Made by a program: the position numbers and the translations under genes. Shown here piece after piece: positions 32,096-43,000 of a stretch of 45,873 bases of DNA; position 1 is the first letter of the stretch; each line of letters starts with the position of its first letter. The notes below the pieces were generated by a model, which saw only the letters and a program-made list of their open reading frames with translations, searched no databases and was not told where the DNA came from. The stretch covers positions 1 through 45,873 of the forward strand of contig CALJUX010000008.1 of NCBI GenBank assembly GCA_937978655.1. The letters are read 5' to 3'. Source of the DNA: an uncultured Chromatiaceae bacterium (lineage in GTDB: Bacteria; Pseudomonadota; Gammaproteobacteria; Enterobacterales; Alteromonadaceae).

Positions 32096-35032
32096 TTAGA
32101 ACTTGACGCGGACCCCGGCGGTATACACCGGACCAATGGCGTCATATAACAAAGTGCCGCCGTTGATACCCGGCAGGAAATCCGGTTTGGCGTTGGTAAT
32201 ATTGTCGCCGTTCAGATACAACTGGGTTTCGTCGTTGTACTGATAACTCAGCTGCACCTGATGTTTGCTGTACGCATCCACCTTATTATCAAACCAGGCC
32301 GGATAATAACCGTCTTCAGTGTTGACCTTGTTAAAAGTTGCGGCGCCGATATGCGTCACATTCCAGCCGACCCGCACATCGCCGTAGCTGTACATCAGGC
32401 GCAGGTTATGGCGCCAGTGTGGGTAGCTGTATGAGCCGGCATCGTTCACCACGGGTGTCAGATTGGCCGGGTTCTGCCAGAATTCGCGCGTATCGAGGTA
32501 GGTACTGATCATGCCGGCTGATAACTGGCCGCCCCACAGGTCTGTGCTGTAATGCAGATCCAAATCCACGCCATTGGCGAGGAATTTTGAGGCGTTGATA
32601 TTGGTCACGCGCACCAGATTGATTTGTTTGTCCGCCCGTCGCTCGACCAGACCGCAGAACTCAGCATCCAGGCTGGCGCCATCGACACAGTTCGCCAGAA
32701 TGTCAGTGCCGCTAAACTGCGTGATAGCGTCTTCAATTTCGATGTCCCACAAGTCGGCCGAAAACTCCAGCCGTTCTATCGGTTGCCAGACCAGACCCAG
32801 GGTATAGGTCAGAGCTTCTTCTGGTTTCAGCTCCAGATTGCCGCGGGTCTGAATACTGCGGGTACCAAAGGAGGCTTCGGACACAAAATTGGCCGGAATG
32901 CCAAGCGCTGCGCAGTTTTTCTGCCGGTTTTGTGGCGAACGGCCTTCATCCAGCTCATCTTTGTGGCATGGGTCGGTCAGGCGCTCGGCAGAGATCGAAT
33001 CCGGTGCAAACAATTCACCGATGTTTGGCGCCCGTACCGCTTTGGAGTAAGTGCCGCGCAGGCGGAACTCGTCCGTCAGCTGCCAGTTCAGTGCCGATTT
33101 ATAGGTGCTGTCGGTGCCGGTCACACTGTTATTCGATACCCGCGCCGCCAGTTCCAGGTCCAGTGACTGCACCAGGAAACTGCCAGATAACAACGGAATA
33201 CTGACTTCACCAAACAGCTCTTTGACCGTGAAATCGCCTTTGACCGGCGTCAGATAGGAGTTTTGCACCCGGGTCGGACCAGTGCGGCTGCCGACCAGAC
33301 CGGCACCAACGCCATCGGCGTCACGCGCCTGAGTCAGCAGATCCGGAGTACTTGCTGATGACTCGCGGCGCAGCTCCACGCCGGCGGCAAAGGCAATGGC
33401 GCCTTCAGCGGTGTCCATCAGATCGCCGTTCATCGAAAACGCTGCCACACTTTGTTTGATTTTTTGCTGCTCGGTCAGGGTGACGCCGACATAATCCTGG
33501 GCCGCTTGTGAAGCGCGGTTAAAGATCGGGTCAAAGGCGACACAGCCACTGTTGCCACTGCGGCACACGGCTTTGCCGTTGGCGTCGGTCACCGCATCCA
33601 GCGCTTCATAATATTTTTTGTTCAGCACGTCACGGCGTTTCACATCGGCGTCAACTTCAGCATGTTGCAGATAAGATTCATAGCTGTAGTCGCCGAAGCT
33701 GCCTTCGGCACCGAAGGTGAACTGCATGGTCTCCCGGATGGTTTCGACCTGATTGTTCATGCCGACCACCGCCAGTGCGGCAGTGCTGACTTTGCGTTGT
33801 TGCATCAGGCTGCGCAGTTCCTGTGGCAGGAATGGGTTGTCCAGTTGCAGCGCCACCAGCGGGCCAAAGTTGTCGTCGTGAAATACGCTGGCCTGACCGC
33901 TGGCCGCCGATTCGCTGCGGCCATATTTCATATCGGTAAACAGCGTCAGATTGTCGGCTTGCTGGTAGCGGGCGGCCACACTGAATAAAGCGCGATCACT
34001 GGGTGTGATCAGGGTGTTGGTTTCTTTGGTACGGAACCCATCGCCGCCATCACAAGGCACCACAGTACAGTTTTTGCCGCTGACAAAAGGCCGGAAATGG
34101 CCGTCAGCACGGTCAATGGTGAAAGTGTCGTAGCCAAAACCGAAGGGGTCACCGGCAAAGGTCGGCGCCGGCAAAGTGGCAATAGAATTGTTGCCAAAGG
34201 CCCAGCGTGCATTCGGCAGGTAAATCAGGCCCTCTTCACTGAGCGCCTGAAAGCGTAAATCTTCGGCCAGATAACGCACTTCTTTATCGGCAGTGCTGGC
34301 GGCCTGATCGGTGATAAACGACGGGTTTTTGTTGGCAAATGGCCGGGCTGTGATCGGCAGTTCATCGCGGCTGGACAAGTTCAGATGGCCGCTGACATTC
34401 AGTTTGTCGTTGAGGAAATTGTCGCCCAGCGTCAGCGAAAAATCTTTACGTTTGTTGTCGCGTTCACTGGTGTCGCCATAAGAGGCATCCAGCTCGACGC
34501 CACTGAAGTCTTTTTTCAGTACGAAGTTGACCACACCGGTCACCGCATCCGCACCATAAATGGCTGATGCACCGCCAGTGACGATATCAATGCGTTCGAC
34601 CATCGCCGTTGGGATCATCGCCAAATCGACGGACGCTGAGCCAGCTGCACCCGGCACATGGCGCCGGCCGTTGACCAGCACCAGCGTGCGGACAGCGCCG
34701 AGGCCACGTAAGTTGGCCAGTTCCAGGCCGGCCGCATCCAGGTTACCGCCATTGCTGTCGCTGGCAGACACGGCACCGATACCGCCGGCTAAGGCCGGTA
34801 ACTGATGCATCAGATCGCCGATATTTTTTGCGCCTGTGGCCGCAATCACGCTCGCGTCAATAATAGTGGTGGGTGTTGGCATCTGACCGCTGGAGCGGCT
34901 TAAACGAGAACCGGTGACCGTGATAGTCTCAACCGGTTCTGCTTTATCATGTTGTTGCTGCGCCTGACTGAGCGGAGTGAACAGTTGACTGGCGAGCAGC
35001 GCCAGCATGGTTTTTTTAAATTGCATCTGCAT
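32096..35032 (-). CDS. TonB-dependent outer-membrane receptor
   Basis: A 978-residue outer-membrane receptor. The signal peptide is MQMQFKKTMLALLASQLF..., with cleavage near SQAQ (about residue 25). The TonB box ETITVTGSR is at about 35-43. The plug domain includes LMHQLPALAGGIG, RGLGAVRTLVLVNGRR, and IDIVTGGASAIYGADAVTGVVNFVLKKDFSGVELDASYG (about 160-200). The remainder is a 22-strand barrel ending in GVRVKF with a terminal Phe. Such receptors take up siderophores, B12, carbohydrates or peptides; the ligand is unknown. An ATG at 35,026 is nearly as good as 35,032, and the longer frame lacks a signal peptide. Neighbouring peptide-synthesis genes begin about 1 kb away; a link is unproven. Confidence 0.93.
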   Translation of the reverse strand: MQMQFKKTMLALLASQLFTPLSQAQQQHDKAEPVETITVTGSRLSRSSGQMPTPTTIIDASVIAATGAKNIGDLMHQLPALAGGIGAVSASDSNGGNLDAAGLELANLRGLGAVRTLVLVNGRRHVPGAAGSASVDLAMIPTAMVERIDIVTGGASAIYGADAVTGVVNFVLKKDFSGVELDASYGDTSERDNKRKDFSLTLGDNFLNDKLNVSGHLNLSSRDELPITARPFANKNPSFITDQAASTADKEVRYLAEDLRFQALSEEGLIYLPNARWAFGNNSIATLPAPTFAGDPFGFGYDTFTIDRADGHFRPFVSGKNCTVVPCDGGDGFRTKETNTLITPSDRALFSVAARYQQADNLTLFTDMKYGRSESAASGQASVFHDDNFGPLVALQLDNPFLPQELRSLMQQRKVSTAALAVVGMNNQVETIRETMQFTFGAEGSFGDYSYESYLQHAEVDADVKRRDVLNKKYYEALDAVTDANGKAVCRSGNSGCVAFDPIFNRASQAAQDYVGVTLTEQQKIKQSVAAFSMNGDLMDTAEGAIAFAAGVELRRESSASTPDLLTQARDADGVGAGLVGSRTGPTRVQNSYLTPVKGDFTVKELFGEVSIPLLSGSFLVQSLDLELAARVSNNSVTGTDSTYKSALNWQLTDEFRLRGTYSKAVRAPNIGELFAPDSISAERLTDPCHKDELDEGRSPQNRQKNCAALGIPANFVSEASFGTRSIQTRGNLELKPEEALTYTLGLVWQPIERLEFSADLWDIEIEDAITQFSGTDILANCVDGASLDAEFCGLVERRADKQINLVRVTNINASKFLANGVDLDLHYSTDLWGGQLSAGMISTYLDTREFWQNPANLTPVVNDAGSYSYPHWRHNLRLMYSYGDVRVGWNVTHIGAATFNKVNTEDGYYPAWFDNKVDAYSKHQVQLSYQYNDETQLYLNGDNITNAKPDFLPGINGGTLLYDAIGPVYTAGVRVKF

Positions 35033-35095
35033 GTTCCCTGTGTGAAACGCCCGATCTGTGGTGTCGGGTCTGCGGTCAGCATATAAAAACATTAA

Positions 35096-35114
35096 TAAAA
35101 TGTGTATAAAATGT
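35096..35114 (-). promoter_or_regulatory. Direct repeat upstream of the TonB receptor
   Basis: TAAAATGT occurs at 35,096-35,103 and 35,107-35,114, an 11-base period, in an A+T-rich tract 64-82 bases upstream of the receptor start. On the coding strand it reads ACATTTTA, TAC, ACATTTTA. It may be a regulator site or part of the promoter. The evidence is only the repeat and its position. Confidence 0.3.
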
Positions 35115-35410
35115 AATTTTCTAATATTTAACATCAGGCCGCCCTAATGAATCAGCAAGGACGGGCCTTGGCCGTGAGGCAAAAAAACGCTGTAAAATTT
35201 TGCGCGGATTCTGTATGAAGTTTTTTACACAGTCTGCCGGTTATGGCAGCGCCTGCGGGTTGTGCCGGCCGGCAAATACCAGCTGCAGCACAAGGCGGCT
35301 GATGTCAGGCGCCGCCGTCGGTGGCAAAGCGCCTGCAGTTGCAGATGGAGGGGGCGGCCGGGGAGACCGCTGTAGCCTGTGTGGCGGCAGTGGGCAGCGC
35401 CTGCGGCCGC

Positions 35411-35671
35411 TCAGCGCGGTGGCTCGTTGTCCGGCGGGGTCGCTGTGGTGCTCTGCTGCTGTTTCAGTTGCTCCAGCTGGCGCGCGGTAAAATCTTCATA
35501 GGCCAGCGCCGGGTCAATGTAATAACCCTCCAGGGTGTCCTGACGGCCAATGCTGTAGGCATGTTCAAATACGGTACGGGTCAGGCTGGACAATAATTGC
35601 ATGTCAGTCTGATGCAGGCTTTCAGTGCAAAGCTGCAGGGGAAGCAACGCCGGTTTTTCTTTGACTGTCAT
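35411..35671 (-). CDS. Hypothetical protein, 86 residues
   Basis: I do not recognise this protein. It has no signal peptide or membrane helix. Acidic and aromatic residues are spread through the centre (SLTRTVFEHAYSIGRQDTLEGYYIDPALAYEDFTARQLEQLKQQQ), which looks like real helical protein rather than an antisense artefact, and the C-terminus is Gln/Thr/Pro-rich. The ribosome site before the ATG at 35,671 is weak. It is separated by about 380 bases from the TonB-receptor start, in the same orientation, so it might be transcribed with it. Confidence that it is a gene is moderate. Confidence 0.5.
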   Translation of the reverse strand: MTVKEKPALLPLQLCTESLHQTDMQLLSSLTRTVFEHAYSIGRQDTLEGYYIDPALAYEDFTARQLEQLKQQQSTTATPPDNEPPR

Positions 35672-36169
35672 ATGCTGGTGTCTTTTTGGTTAACTGTAAG
35701 TAATTGTTTATGAAAAGTTAAATTTAAGGAATCTTCAGTGATGCCTTTGTATTAATGTGCAATGAAGATATGTCAGCAAGGTGATAATTAACTAGTGGTT
35801 AAGTGACAAAAAGTTGATATTTCCGTTATATCAGCGCCTGGCCGCTGACTGCTGGCATGCCCTGGTGGCAGACTCGGCGCCGGTATCGTCAGCAGGCACG
35901 AACACTTATATCGCTGGTGCTGCGCTGTAATTGCTGTGCTGTTGAGGCGGCTGTAAAGAGCGGCGAAATTCATTTGATATGCGCCAGTCACGGTCAGCGT
36001 AAATGTCGTATTTGTGTAAATGAGATATTGATAATAAGTTTTTTACCGTTTATTTTATGCCACACTTCGCAGCCTGTGGACCTTTTTTGGTACCAAATAA
36101 TAACGCCGCGGTCCGTCGTGACCTGCCGGGTTCAGACTGACGCCTTTTGTCGGGAAGCAGAGGATTTGT
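35672..36169. other. Intergenic region upstream of the NRPS cluster
   Basis: This 498-base stretch contains no gene that I can support; one open frame (35,857-36,204) overlaps the thioesterase start and looks random. The left half is A+T-rich and likely regulatory. It holds the dyad TTAAC-N5-GTTAA at 35,788-35,802 and, further left, TTAACT/AGTTAA arms. AGAGGA just before 36,170 is the ribosome binding site of the thioesterase. The promoter of the biosynthetic operon is expected here, but I cannot pick it confidently. Confidence 0.5.
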
Positions 36170-36919
36170 ATGGATACAGCAAAACGCAATCCGTGGCTGA
36201 TTAAACCAAAGCCACGTCAGCACGCCGCCGTTAAATTATTGTGTTTTCCCTATGCCGGCGGCGGTGCTGCGGTGTATCAGTCCTGGGCGGAGCGGCTGCC
36301 TGACGCCGTGGAGCTGAATATTGTGCAGTTACCGGGACGTGGCACACATCTGATGCAGTCACCGATAGCCTGCATGAACACGTTGATTGAAACATTGTTG
36401 TCAAATATCACTGAGATAATCAGAGACCGGTATGTGGTGTTTGGCCACAGCCTGGGCAGCCGGATTGGCTTTGAGCTGGTCAGGCGGCTGGTCGCAGCCG
36501 GACAGCGCGGACCCTTGCATTTTTTCGCCTCCGGCAGTGCCAGCCCGAAACGTCCTAGTCTGTGTCATGGCACGGCCGACCTGCCAGAGCAGGCGTTTAT
36601 TGACAAGCTGCGGGTGATGAATGGCACCCCGCCTGAGGTGCTGGCAAACCGGGAGCTGATGCAACTGCTGTTGCCGATGTTGCGGGCCGATTTTCGCCTG
36701 GCGGAGACTTACAGTTTTACCGATCCGCTGACATTGCCAACCGGTTTGACGTTATTGTCCGGCACCCGTGACGACATTGCGCCGGAACATCTGGCCAGCT
36801 GGGCGGATTTTTTCACCCATAGTGAAACGGTTGAATTTGAAGGTGGCCACTTTTTTATCGACACGCACCGTCAGCAAGTGCTGGACGTGGTCAACGCCCG
36901 CTTACAGGCCATCCTGTAA
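36170..36919 (+). CDS. Type II thioesterase of the NRPS cluster
   Basis: A 249-residue alpha/beta hydrolase of the external (type II, GrsT-like) thioesterase family. The N-terminal block LLCFPYAGGGAAVYQSWAERLP and LPGRGTH are hallmarks. The catalytic triad is Ser94 in FGHSLGSRIGFE, Asp201 or Asp202 in SGTRDDIAPEHL, and His227 in EGGHFFI. These enzymes remove wrongly loaded acyl groups or misprimed groups from carrier domains of peptide synthetases. It stands first in the cluster, 148 bases before the first NRPS gene. AGAGGA is the ribosome binding site. Confidence 0.95.
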   Translation: MDTAKRNPWLIKPKPRQHAAVKLLCFPYAGGGAAVYQSWAERLPDAVELNIVQLPGRGTHLMQSPIACMNTLIETLLSNITEIIRDRYVVFGHSLGSRIGFELVRRLVAAGQRGPLHFFASGSASPKRPSLCHGTADLPEQAFIDKLRVMNGTPPEVLANRELMQLLLPMLRADFRLAETYSFTDPLTLPTGLTLLSGTRDDIAPEHLASWADFFTHSETVEFEGGHFFIDTHRQQVLDVVNARLQAIL

Positions 36920-36938
36920 AGCAAAACAACAGATTTGG

Positions 36939-36962
36939 GCAGATCTCACGCATGAGATCTGC
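36939..36962 (+). other. Strong hairpin in the leader of the first NRPS gene
   Basis: GCAGATCTCA (36,939-36,948) and TGAGATCTGC (36,953-36,962) form a perfect 10-base stem with the four-base loop CGCA, 20 bases after the thioesterase stop and 105 before the NRPS ATG. No T-tract follows, so it is not a typical terminator. It may tune readthrough, mRNA stability or processing between the two genes. Confidence 0.6.
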
Positions 36963-37067
36963 AGCGGCGCATCAGCACAGGATGGCTATAAAACCCGGTG
37001 CTGTCCGGCCGGCCGCAAGCGCCGGGCCTGTGGAGTTTTTTAATCTTATGAATGGTTATGGAAAACA

Positions 37068-40000
37068 ATGAAACAGTTCTTAATGACGCTGGCAGAGCGG
37101 GGCGTACGGCTGACCGTGCAGGATGGCAAACTTTTTGTCGCAGCCGGGCTGCAACACCTGACCGACGCCGACAAACTGCAGTTACAGCAACAGCGGCAGG
37201 ACATTATCCGTTTTATCGCGGCGCGCGACCCGCACAATAGCAGACCTGAGATCCGGACGGCCGCTGCGGGTACACAGGTGTTATCATTTGCCCAGCAACG
37301 TTTGTGGTTTATCGACCAGTTACAGGGCGGCTCGCCCGAGTACAATATTCCGCTGGCCTTTTGCCTGCACGGGCAGCCGGATCTTGACGTCATCGCCGCT
37401 GCCTTTAATCAAATCCTGCAACGCCATCAGATCCTGCGCACTGTGTATCGCACGGTACAAGGCATGCCACAGACTGAAGTGTTGAGCACGGCGCAGCTGG
37501 TGCTGAATATCGTGGACCGGCGCCAGGCGCTGGCAGCGCCACTGCCCGTCAGCGCCTGGCTGGCGCAGGAAGCCGGCCGGCCTTTTGACCTTGCCAATGA
37601 TTTGATGCTGCGGGTCAGTTATCTGCAACTGGCTGATGCTGACCGCGCCGGTTATGGCGACGCCGACGGCATTTTACTGCTGAATCTGCATCATATCGCC
37701 GCCGACGGCTGGTCGATGGACGTGTTATTCCGCGAGTTTGTGCAGGCCTATCAGCTGGCGTCCGGCGCTGAGGTTGCGCCCTTGCCGCCGCTGGACATTC
37801 AATACGCCGACTATGCCAGCTGGCAGCGGGAGTGGGCGCAGGGCGCGCGCCATCAGACGCAGCTGCAGTATTGGCAACAGCAGCTGGCCGATGCGCCGGT
37901 GTTGCACCAGTTACCCCTGCAACAACCAAGGCCGGCGACCAAACAAACGGCCGGCGCGCTGGTCAGTGCCACGCTGGGCTCAGACTGTGCTCAGGCGCTG
38001 CTGGCGCTGGCGCGGCGTTATCAGCTGACGCCTTTTATGTTGTTGCATGCCGCGCTGGCGCTGGTATTGTCGCGCCACAGCGCCAGCCATGACATTGTGC
38101 TGGGCAGCCCGCTGGCCAACAGGCCCGATCCGAAGCTGGAGCCGCTGATTGGCTTTTTTGTTAATACGCTGGTGTTCCGGCTCGATACCCGCAAGCCGGA
38201 TCTGGCCAGCTATCTGGCCCATGTCCGCCAGGTGCATCTGGACGCACAGCAACACCAGGATGTGCCGTTTGAGCAGTTGGTTGATCTGTTACAAATTCCG
38301 CGCGCAGCCAACCACAGCCCGTTATTTCAGATCCTGCTGACCACCAGCAATGAGTTTCAGCCGCTGCGACAACCGGTGGCGGCGCAACTGGGGAATGTGC
38401 AGATCCGGCCACTGGACGACAGTGAGCTGACAATTAAGTTTGATTTGGATATTCATCTGACGCTGAACGACGACGCAGTGTCCAGCGGCTGGATTTATGA
38501 CCAGAGCCTGTTCAGTCACGAGCAGATCAACCAGATGAACCAACATCTGCTGAATGTGCTGCAAAGCCTGGCCGCACTGGCAGAAGCCGAGCCGGCGCAG
38601 CCCGTCGGTTTAGCTCAGATCCGGATGCTCAGTCACACCGAATTACAGCAGCTGCAGCTGCAACCGCGGCAGCACATGCCGTTACCGGTGGCCGGCATCC
38701 ATCAGCTGTTCGAACAGCAGGTGCAACAGCAACCGGCGCAGATCGCGCTGATCGACGGTACGCAACAGCTGAGTTATCAGGCGCTGGATCAACAGGCTGA
38801 AGCGGTGGCGGCATATCTGCTGGATGTTTGCCAGCTGCAGCCGGGCCAGCCGGTCGGGATTTATATGACGCGCTCGGCGGCGCAAATCGTCACAGTGCTC
38901 GGCATCCTCAAAGCCGGCGGCGCTTATGTGCCGCTCGACCTGACGGCGCAGCCGCAGCGGCTGGCTTATATTGTGGCGGACGTGGCGCTGACGCTGCTGT
39001 GCCATGATGCCAGCGCCTTGCCTGAAGTCCTGGCGGGGCTGCATCAGGTACCGATCGCGGATGTGCTGGCAGTTGCCGCGCCAGATGCCGGCCGGGCGCC
39101 GCAGCCGGTGCAGGCAACGGACCTGGCTTATATTCTGTATACCTCGGGTTCGACCGGCACGCCCAAAGGCGTTTGCCAGACCCACGGCACCTTGGTGAAT
39201 CTGGTGGAGCATCAGGCACAGGCGGACGGCGTGACAGCGGCGCTGCCGACCTTGCAGTTTACGCCTTTGACCTTTGACGTTTCAGTGCAGGAGCTGGCGA
39301 CCTGCTGGCGTACCGGCAGCCCGCTGGTGCTGTGCAGTCAACAGCAAAAGGACCAGCTGGACCAGCTGGCTGACTTGCTGGCCCAACAACAGATCGGCCG
39401 GTTGTTTTTGCCACCGGCAGTGTTTGAACTGTTAACCGAGCAATTGCAGGCCACTGGCGCGACCTTACCGGCATTGCGTGAAGTTTTTGTCGCTGGTGAT
39501 GTCTGCCGGATGACACCGGATCTGCGCAGTTTTATGCAACAACATCCCGACTGCCGGGTGTTTAACCATTATGGTCCGACCGAAACCCATGTGGTCAGCA
39601 GCTACCAGCTGCACAGCAGCGACGAAGGCGACTGCAGTATCGGCGTGGCTGTCGCCAATACGGCATTGTTAGTGTTAGATCCGGCACTGTCGCCAGTACC
39701 GCCGGGCTGTATTGGCGAATTGTATGTCGCCGGCCCCGGCGTGGCGCGCGGCTACGCCAACAGCGAGCAGCGCAGTGCTGACAGTTTTATTGCTAATCCA
39801 TATGCCGGGGATGTGCCGGCGCTGGCGCGGATGTATAAAACCGGTGATCTGGTGGTGCAGCAGGCCGACGGCCGGCTCAGTTTCATCGGCCGTGCCGACC
39901 AGCAGCTGAAGATCCGTGGTTTTCGGATTGAACCGGCGGAAATTGAGCTGCAATTGCAGCAATATCCGGGCATTGACTCGGCATTGGTGCTGGCCGTGCC

Positions 40001-43000
40001 AGGCCCGGCCGGGCAGAAACAGCTGGTGGCCTATCTGCGGCGCACGCCGGATGCGGACGCCACCGCAGAAGCTGAGCAGGCGCTGGCGGGCGCGCTGAAA
40101 AACTATCTGGCCAGCGTGCTGCCGCCTTATATGGTCCCGGCGCAGCTGCTGTTTGTCAGCCAGTGGCCGCTGACCGTCAACGGGAAAATCAACCGGGCGG
40201 CACTGCCACCGGTCCGGCTGCTGAGCGCGACGCAACAGCTGATTGCGCCGGCCTGCCCGCTGCAGTCGGCCTTACGCGACATCTGGGCCGGCTTGTTGCA
40301 GGTGCCGGCAGAGCAGCTGTGTGTCCAGGCGAACTTTTTTGACTGTGGTGGCCATTCATTGCTGGCGGTGCGGCTGGTCGCGGCGGTACGGGCGCAGCTG
40401 GCTGCTGAACTGACGGTGCGGGATATTTTCAGCGCCGGCACTATCGCCGCGCAGGCGTTGTTATGCCAGCAGCGGGCCGGTCAGCCGGTGCGGCCGCCGC
40501 TGACCGTGCAGCCACACAGCGCTGATGGCGAGCCTTTGTCGTTTGCCCAGCAGCGGTTGTGGTTTATCGACCGGCTTCAGGGCAGTAGCCATTACCATAT
40601 GCCGTTAGCGCTGCAGGTGGAAGGCGCGCTGGATCTCAGCGTGCTGGAGGGGGTGCTCAGCGAAATTGTGCGCCGCCATGCCATTTTGCGCACTGTGTAT
40701 CAGGACGGCCCCGACGGGCCTTGTCAGCGGGTACTGCCGGCGGCGCCGGTGGTGCTGACGCGTTATGACTGCACGGCGATGAGTGCTGCAGCGCAACAAA
40801 CGCAGGTGGCCCTGTTATTGAGTTCGGTGGCGGCAGCGCCTTTTGCGCTGGAGCGTGACATCCCGCTGCGTGGCTGTTTTATTGGCCTGACGCCGGCCGC
40901 CGAAGCGTCGGTGGCGGCGCCATTTAGCCGCGGGATCCTGCTGCTGAATCTGCATCATATTGCCTGTGACGGCTGGTCGCTTGGCATCCTGCAGCAGGAA
41001 ATTTTCCGTCTGTACCGCGCTTTTGCTGCTGGCGAAGCCAGCCCGTTGCCGGAGTTAGCGCTGCAATATGCCGATTTTGCCCGCTGGCAGCGGCAGTGGC
41101 TGCAGGGCGATGTGTTGGCGACACAGCTGCAATACTGGCAACAGCAACTGGCGGACGCGCCGCCGGTACATGGTCTGATCGCAGACAGCCAGCGCGCCGG
41201 CAGCACCGCGTCCTGGCAAGGCGCCAGCCTCAGTACGCTGCTGCCGTCCGACCGGCTGGCGGGGTTGCGTGCGTTGGCGGCCCGTCATCAGTTAACTTTA
41301 TTTATGCTGCTGCAGGGGGCGCTGGCGCTGGTGCTGAGCCGGCACAGCAATAGCAGCGATATTGTCACCGGCACGCCGGTGGCCAACCGGCTGCAGGCCG
41401 AACTGGACGGTCTGATTGGCTTTTTTGTCAATATTCTGGTGCTGCGTGTTGATACCGCTCAAGCGACGCTGGCGGATTATCTGGCGCATGTGCGCGACGT
41501 GCATCTGGCGGCGCAGTCCCACCAGGACATTGCCTTCGATCAGCTGGTTGATATGCTGCAGATCCCAAGAACAGAGGCCTGGTCGCCGCTGTGTCAGATC
41601 ATGCTGAGCCTGCATGATGGTGAGCCGCCGGCCCCTGCGGCGCTGCCGGGGCTGACATTCAGCCCGCTGGCGGCCACAGCACCGGTGGCCAAGTTTGAGC
41701 TTGATATTGAGTTTGTCGCCCAGCACGACGGCCTGACCATCAACTGGACTTATGCCACGGCATTATTCACGCCGGCGCAGATCAGCCAGCTCAGTCAGCA
41801 TTTGTGGACGGTGCTGGACTGGTTGGCGGCGCAGACTGCGGCGGATGGCCGGCTGGCGCAGATGCCGATGCTGCAGCCGGCAGAGCTGGCGCGGCTTGGG
41901 GTATTAAGCGGCCAGCGTGAGGCTTATGACGACAGCCTGTGTATTCATCAGTTGTTTGAGCAGCAAGTGGCGGCTAGCCCACAACAACTGGCGCTGATTT
42001 GTGGTGAGGTGCAGCTCAGTTACGCCGCGTTGAATGCCCGCGCCAATCAGCTGGCACATTATCTGCGCGCGCATTCTGTGCTGCAGGCCGATACGCTGAT
42101 CGGGCTTTGTGTGGAACGTTCGCCGGACATGATCATTGCCACGCTGGCGATTTTAAAAGCCGGCGCCGCTTATGTACCGCTGGACCCGGCTTACCCGGCC
42201 GAACGGCGGCGTTACATGCTGCAGGATTCCGCAGTGACATTGGTGCTGACCGATGCCCACACCAGCCATTTGTTTGACGGCGAAGCGGTACAAACCTTGT
42301 GCCTGAGCCAGTTGCCGCTGGCAGGCAACACGGACAATGTCGTGCTGGCGCCGGGTGCGTTGCAGGCTTCGGATCTGGCCTATGCCATTTATACCTCGGG
42401 GTCGACCGGTCAGCCAAAAGGCGTGTTGCTGGAACATCGCGGCATCATCAATCTGGCGCTGAATCAACGCAAAACTTTTGCCATTGATCAACACAGCCGG
42501 GTGCTGCATTTTGCCTCGATGAGTTTTGACGCCGGCACCTGGGAATATGCGATGGCGCTGTTAAACGGTGCGACCCTGGTGATCGCGGACAGCAGCACCA
42601 GGCTGTCGCCGGAGCTGCTGTGCGATTTGCTGGCAGATCAGCAAATCAGCCATGTCACCTTGCCGCCGGCGTTTCTGGCGCTGATGCCGTGGCGCGGCGA
42701 TCTGGCGCTACAGGCGTTAATTGTCGCCGGCGAAGCCTGTGATGCCGAGCTGATGGCGTTATGGGCGGCGCAGTATCCGTTTTTTAATGCCTATGGCCCG
42801 ACCGAAACGTCGGTTTGCGCCAGTTACACCCGGTTGTGGCCGGGTCAGAAAATTTCGATTGGCCGGCCGCTGGACAATGTCAGCCTGCATGTTCTTGATG
42901 CGCAGCAAGCGTTGTTGCCAGAGGGCATCTGTGGCGAGTTATATATCGGCGGTGATGGCCTGGCCCGCGGTTATCACCGCCAGCCAGAACTAAGCGCCGA

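Noticed and set aside
35200..35490. 96-codon open frame rich in Gly, Cys and Ala on the plus strand
   Set aside because: Composition is typical of a GC-rich non-coding frame, there is no ribosome site, and it overlaps the more protein-like 86-residue gene on the other strand.
35857..36204. 115-codon open frame overlapping the thioesterase start
   Set aside because: Overlaps a certain gene, has a random Cys/Arg-rich composition and no ribosome site.
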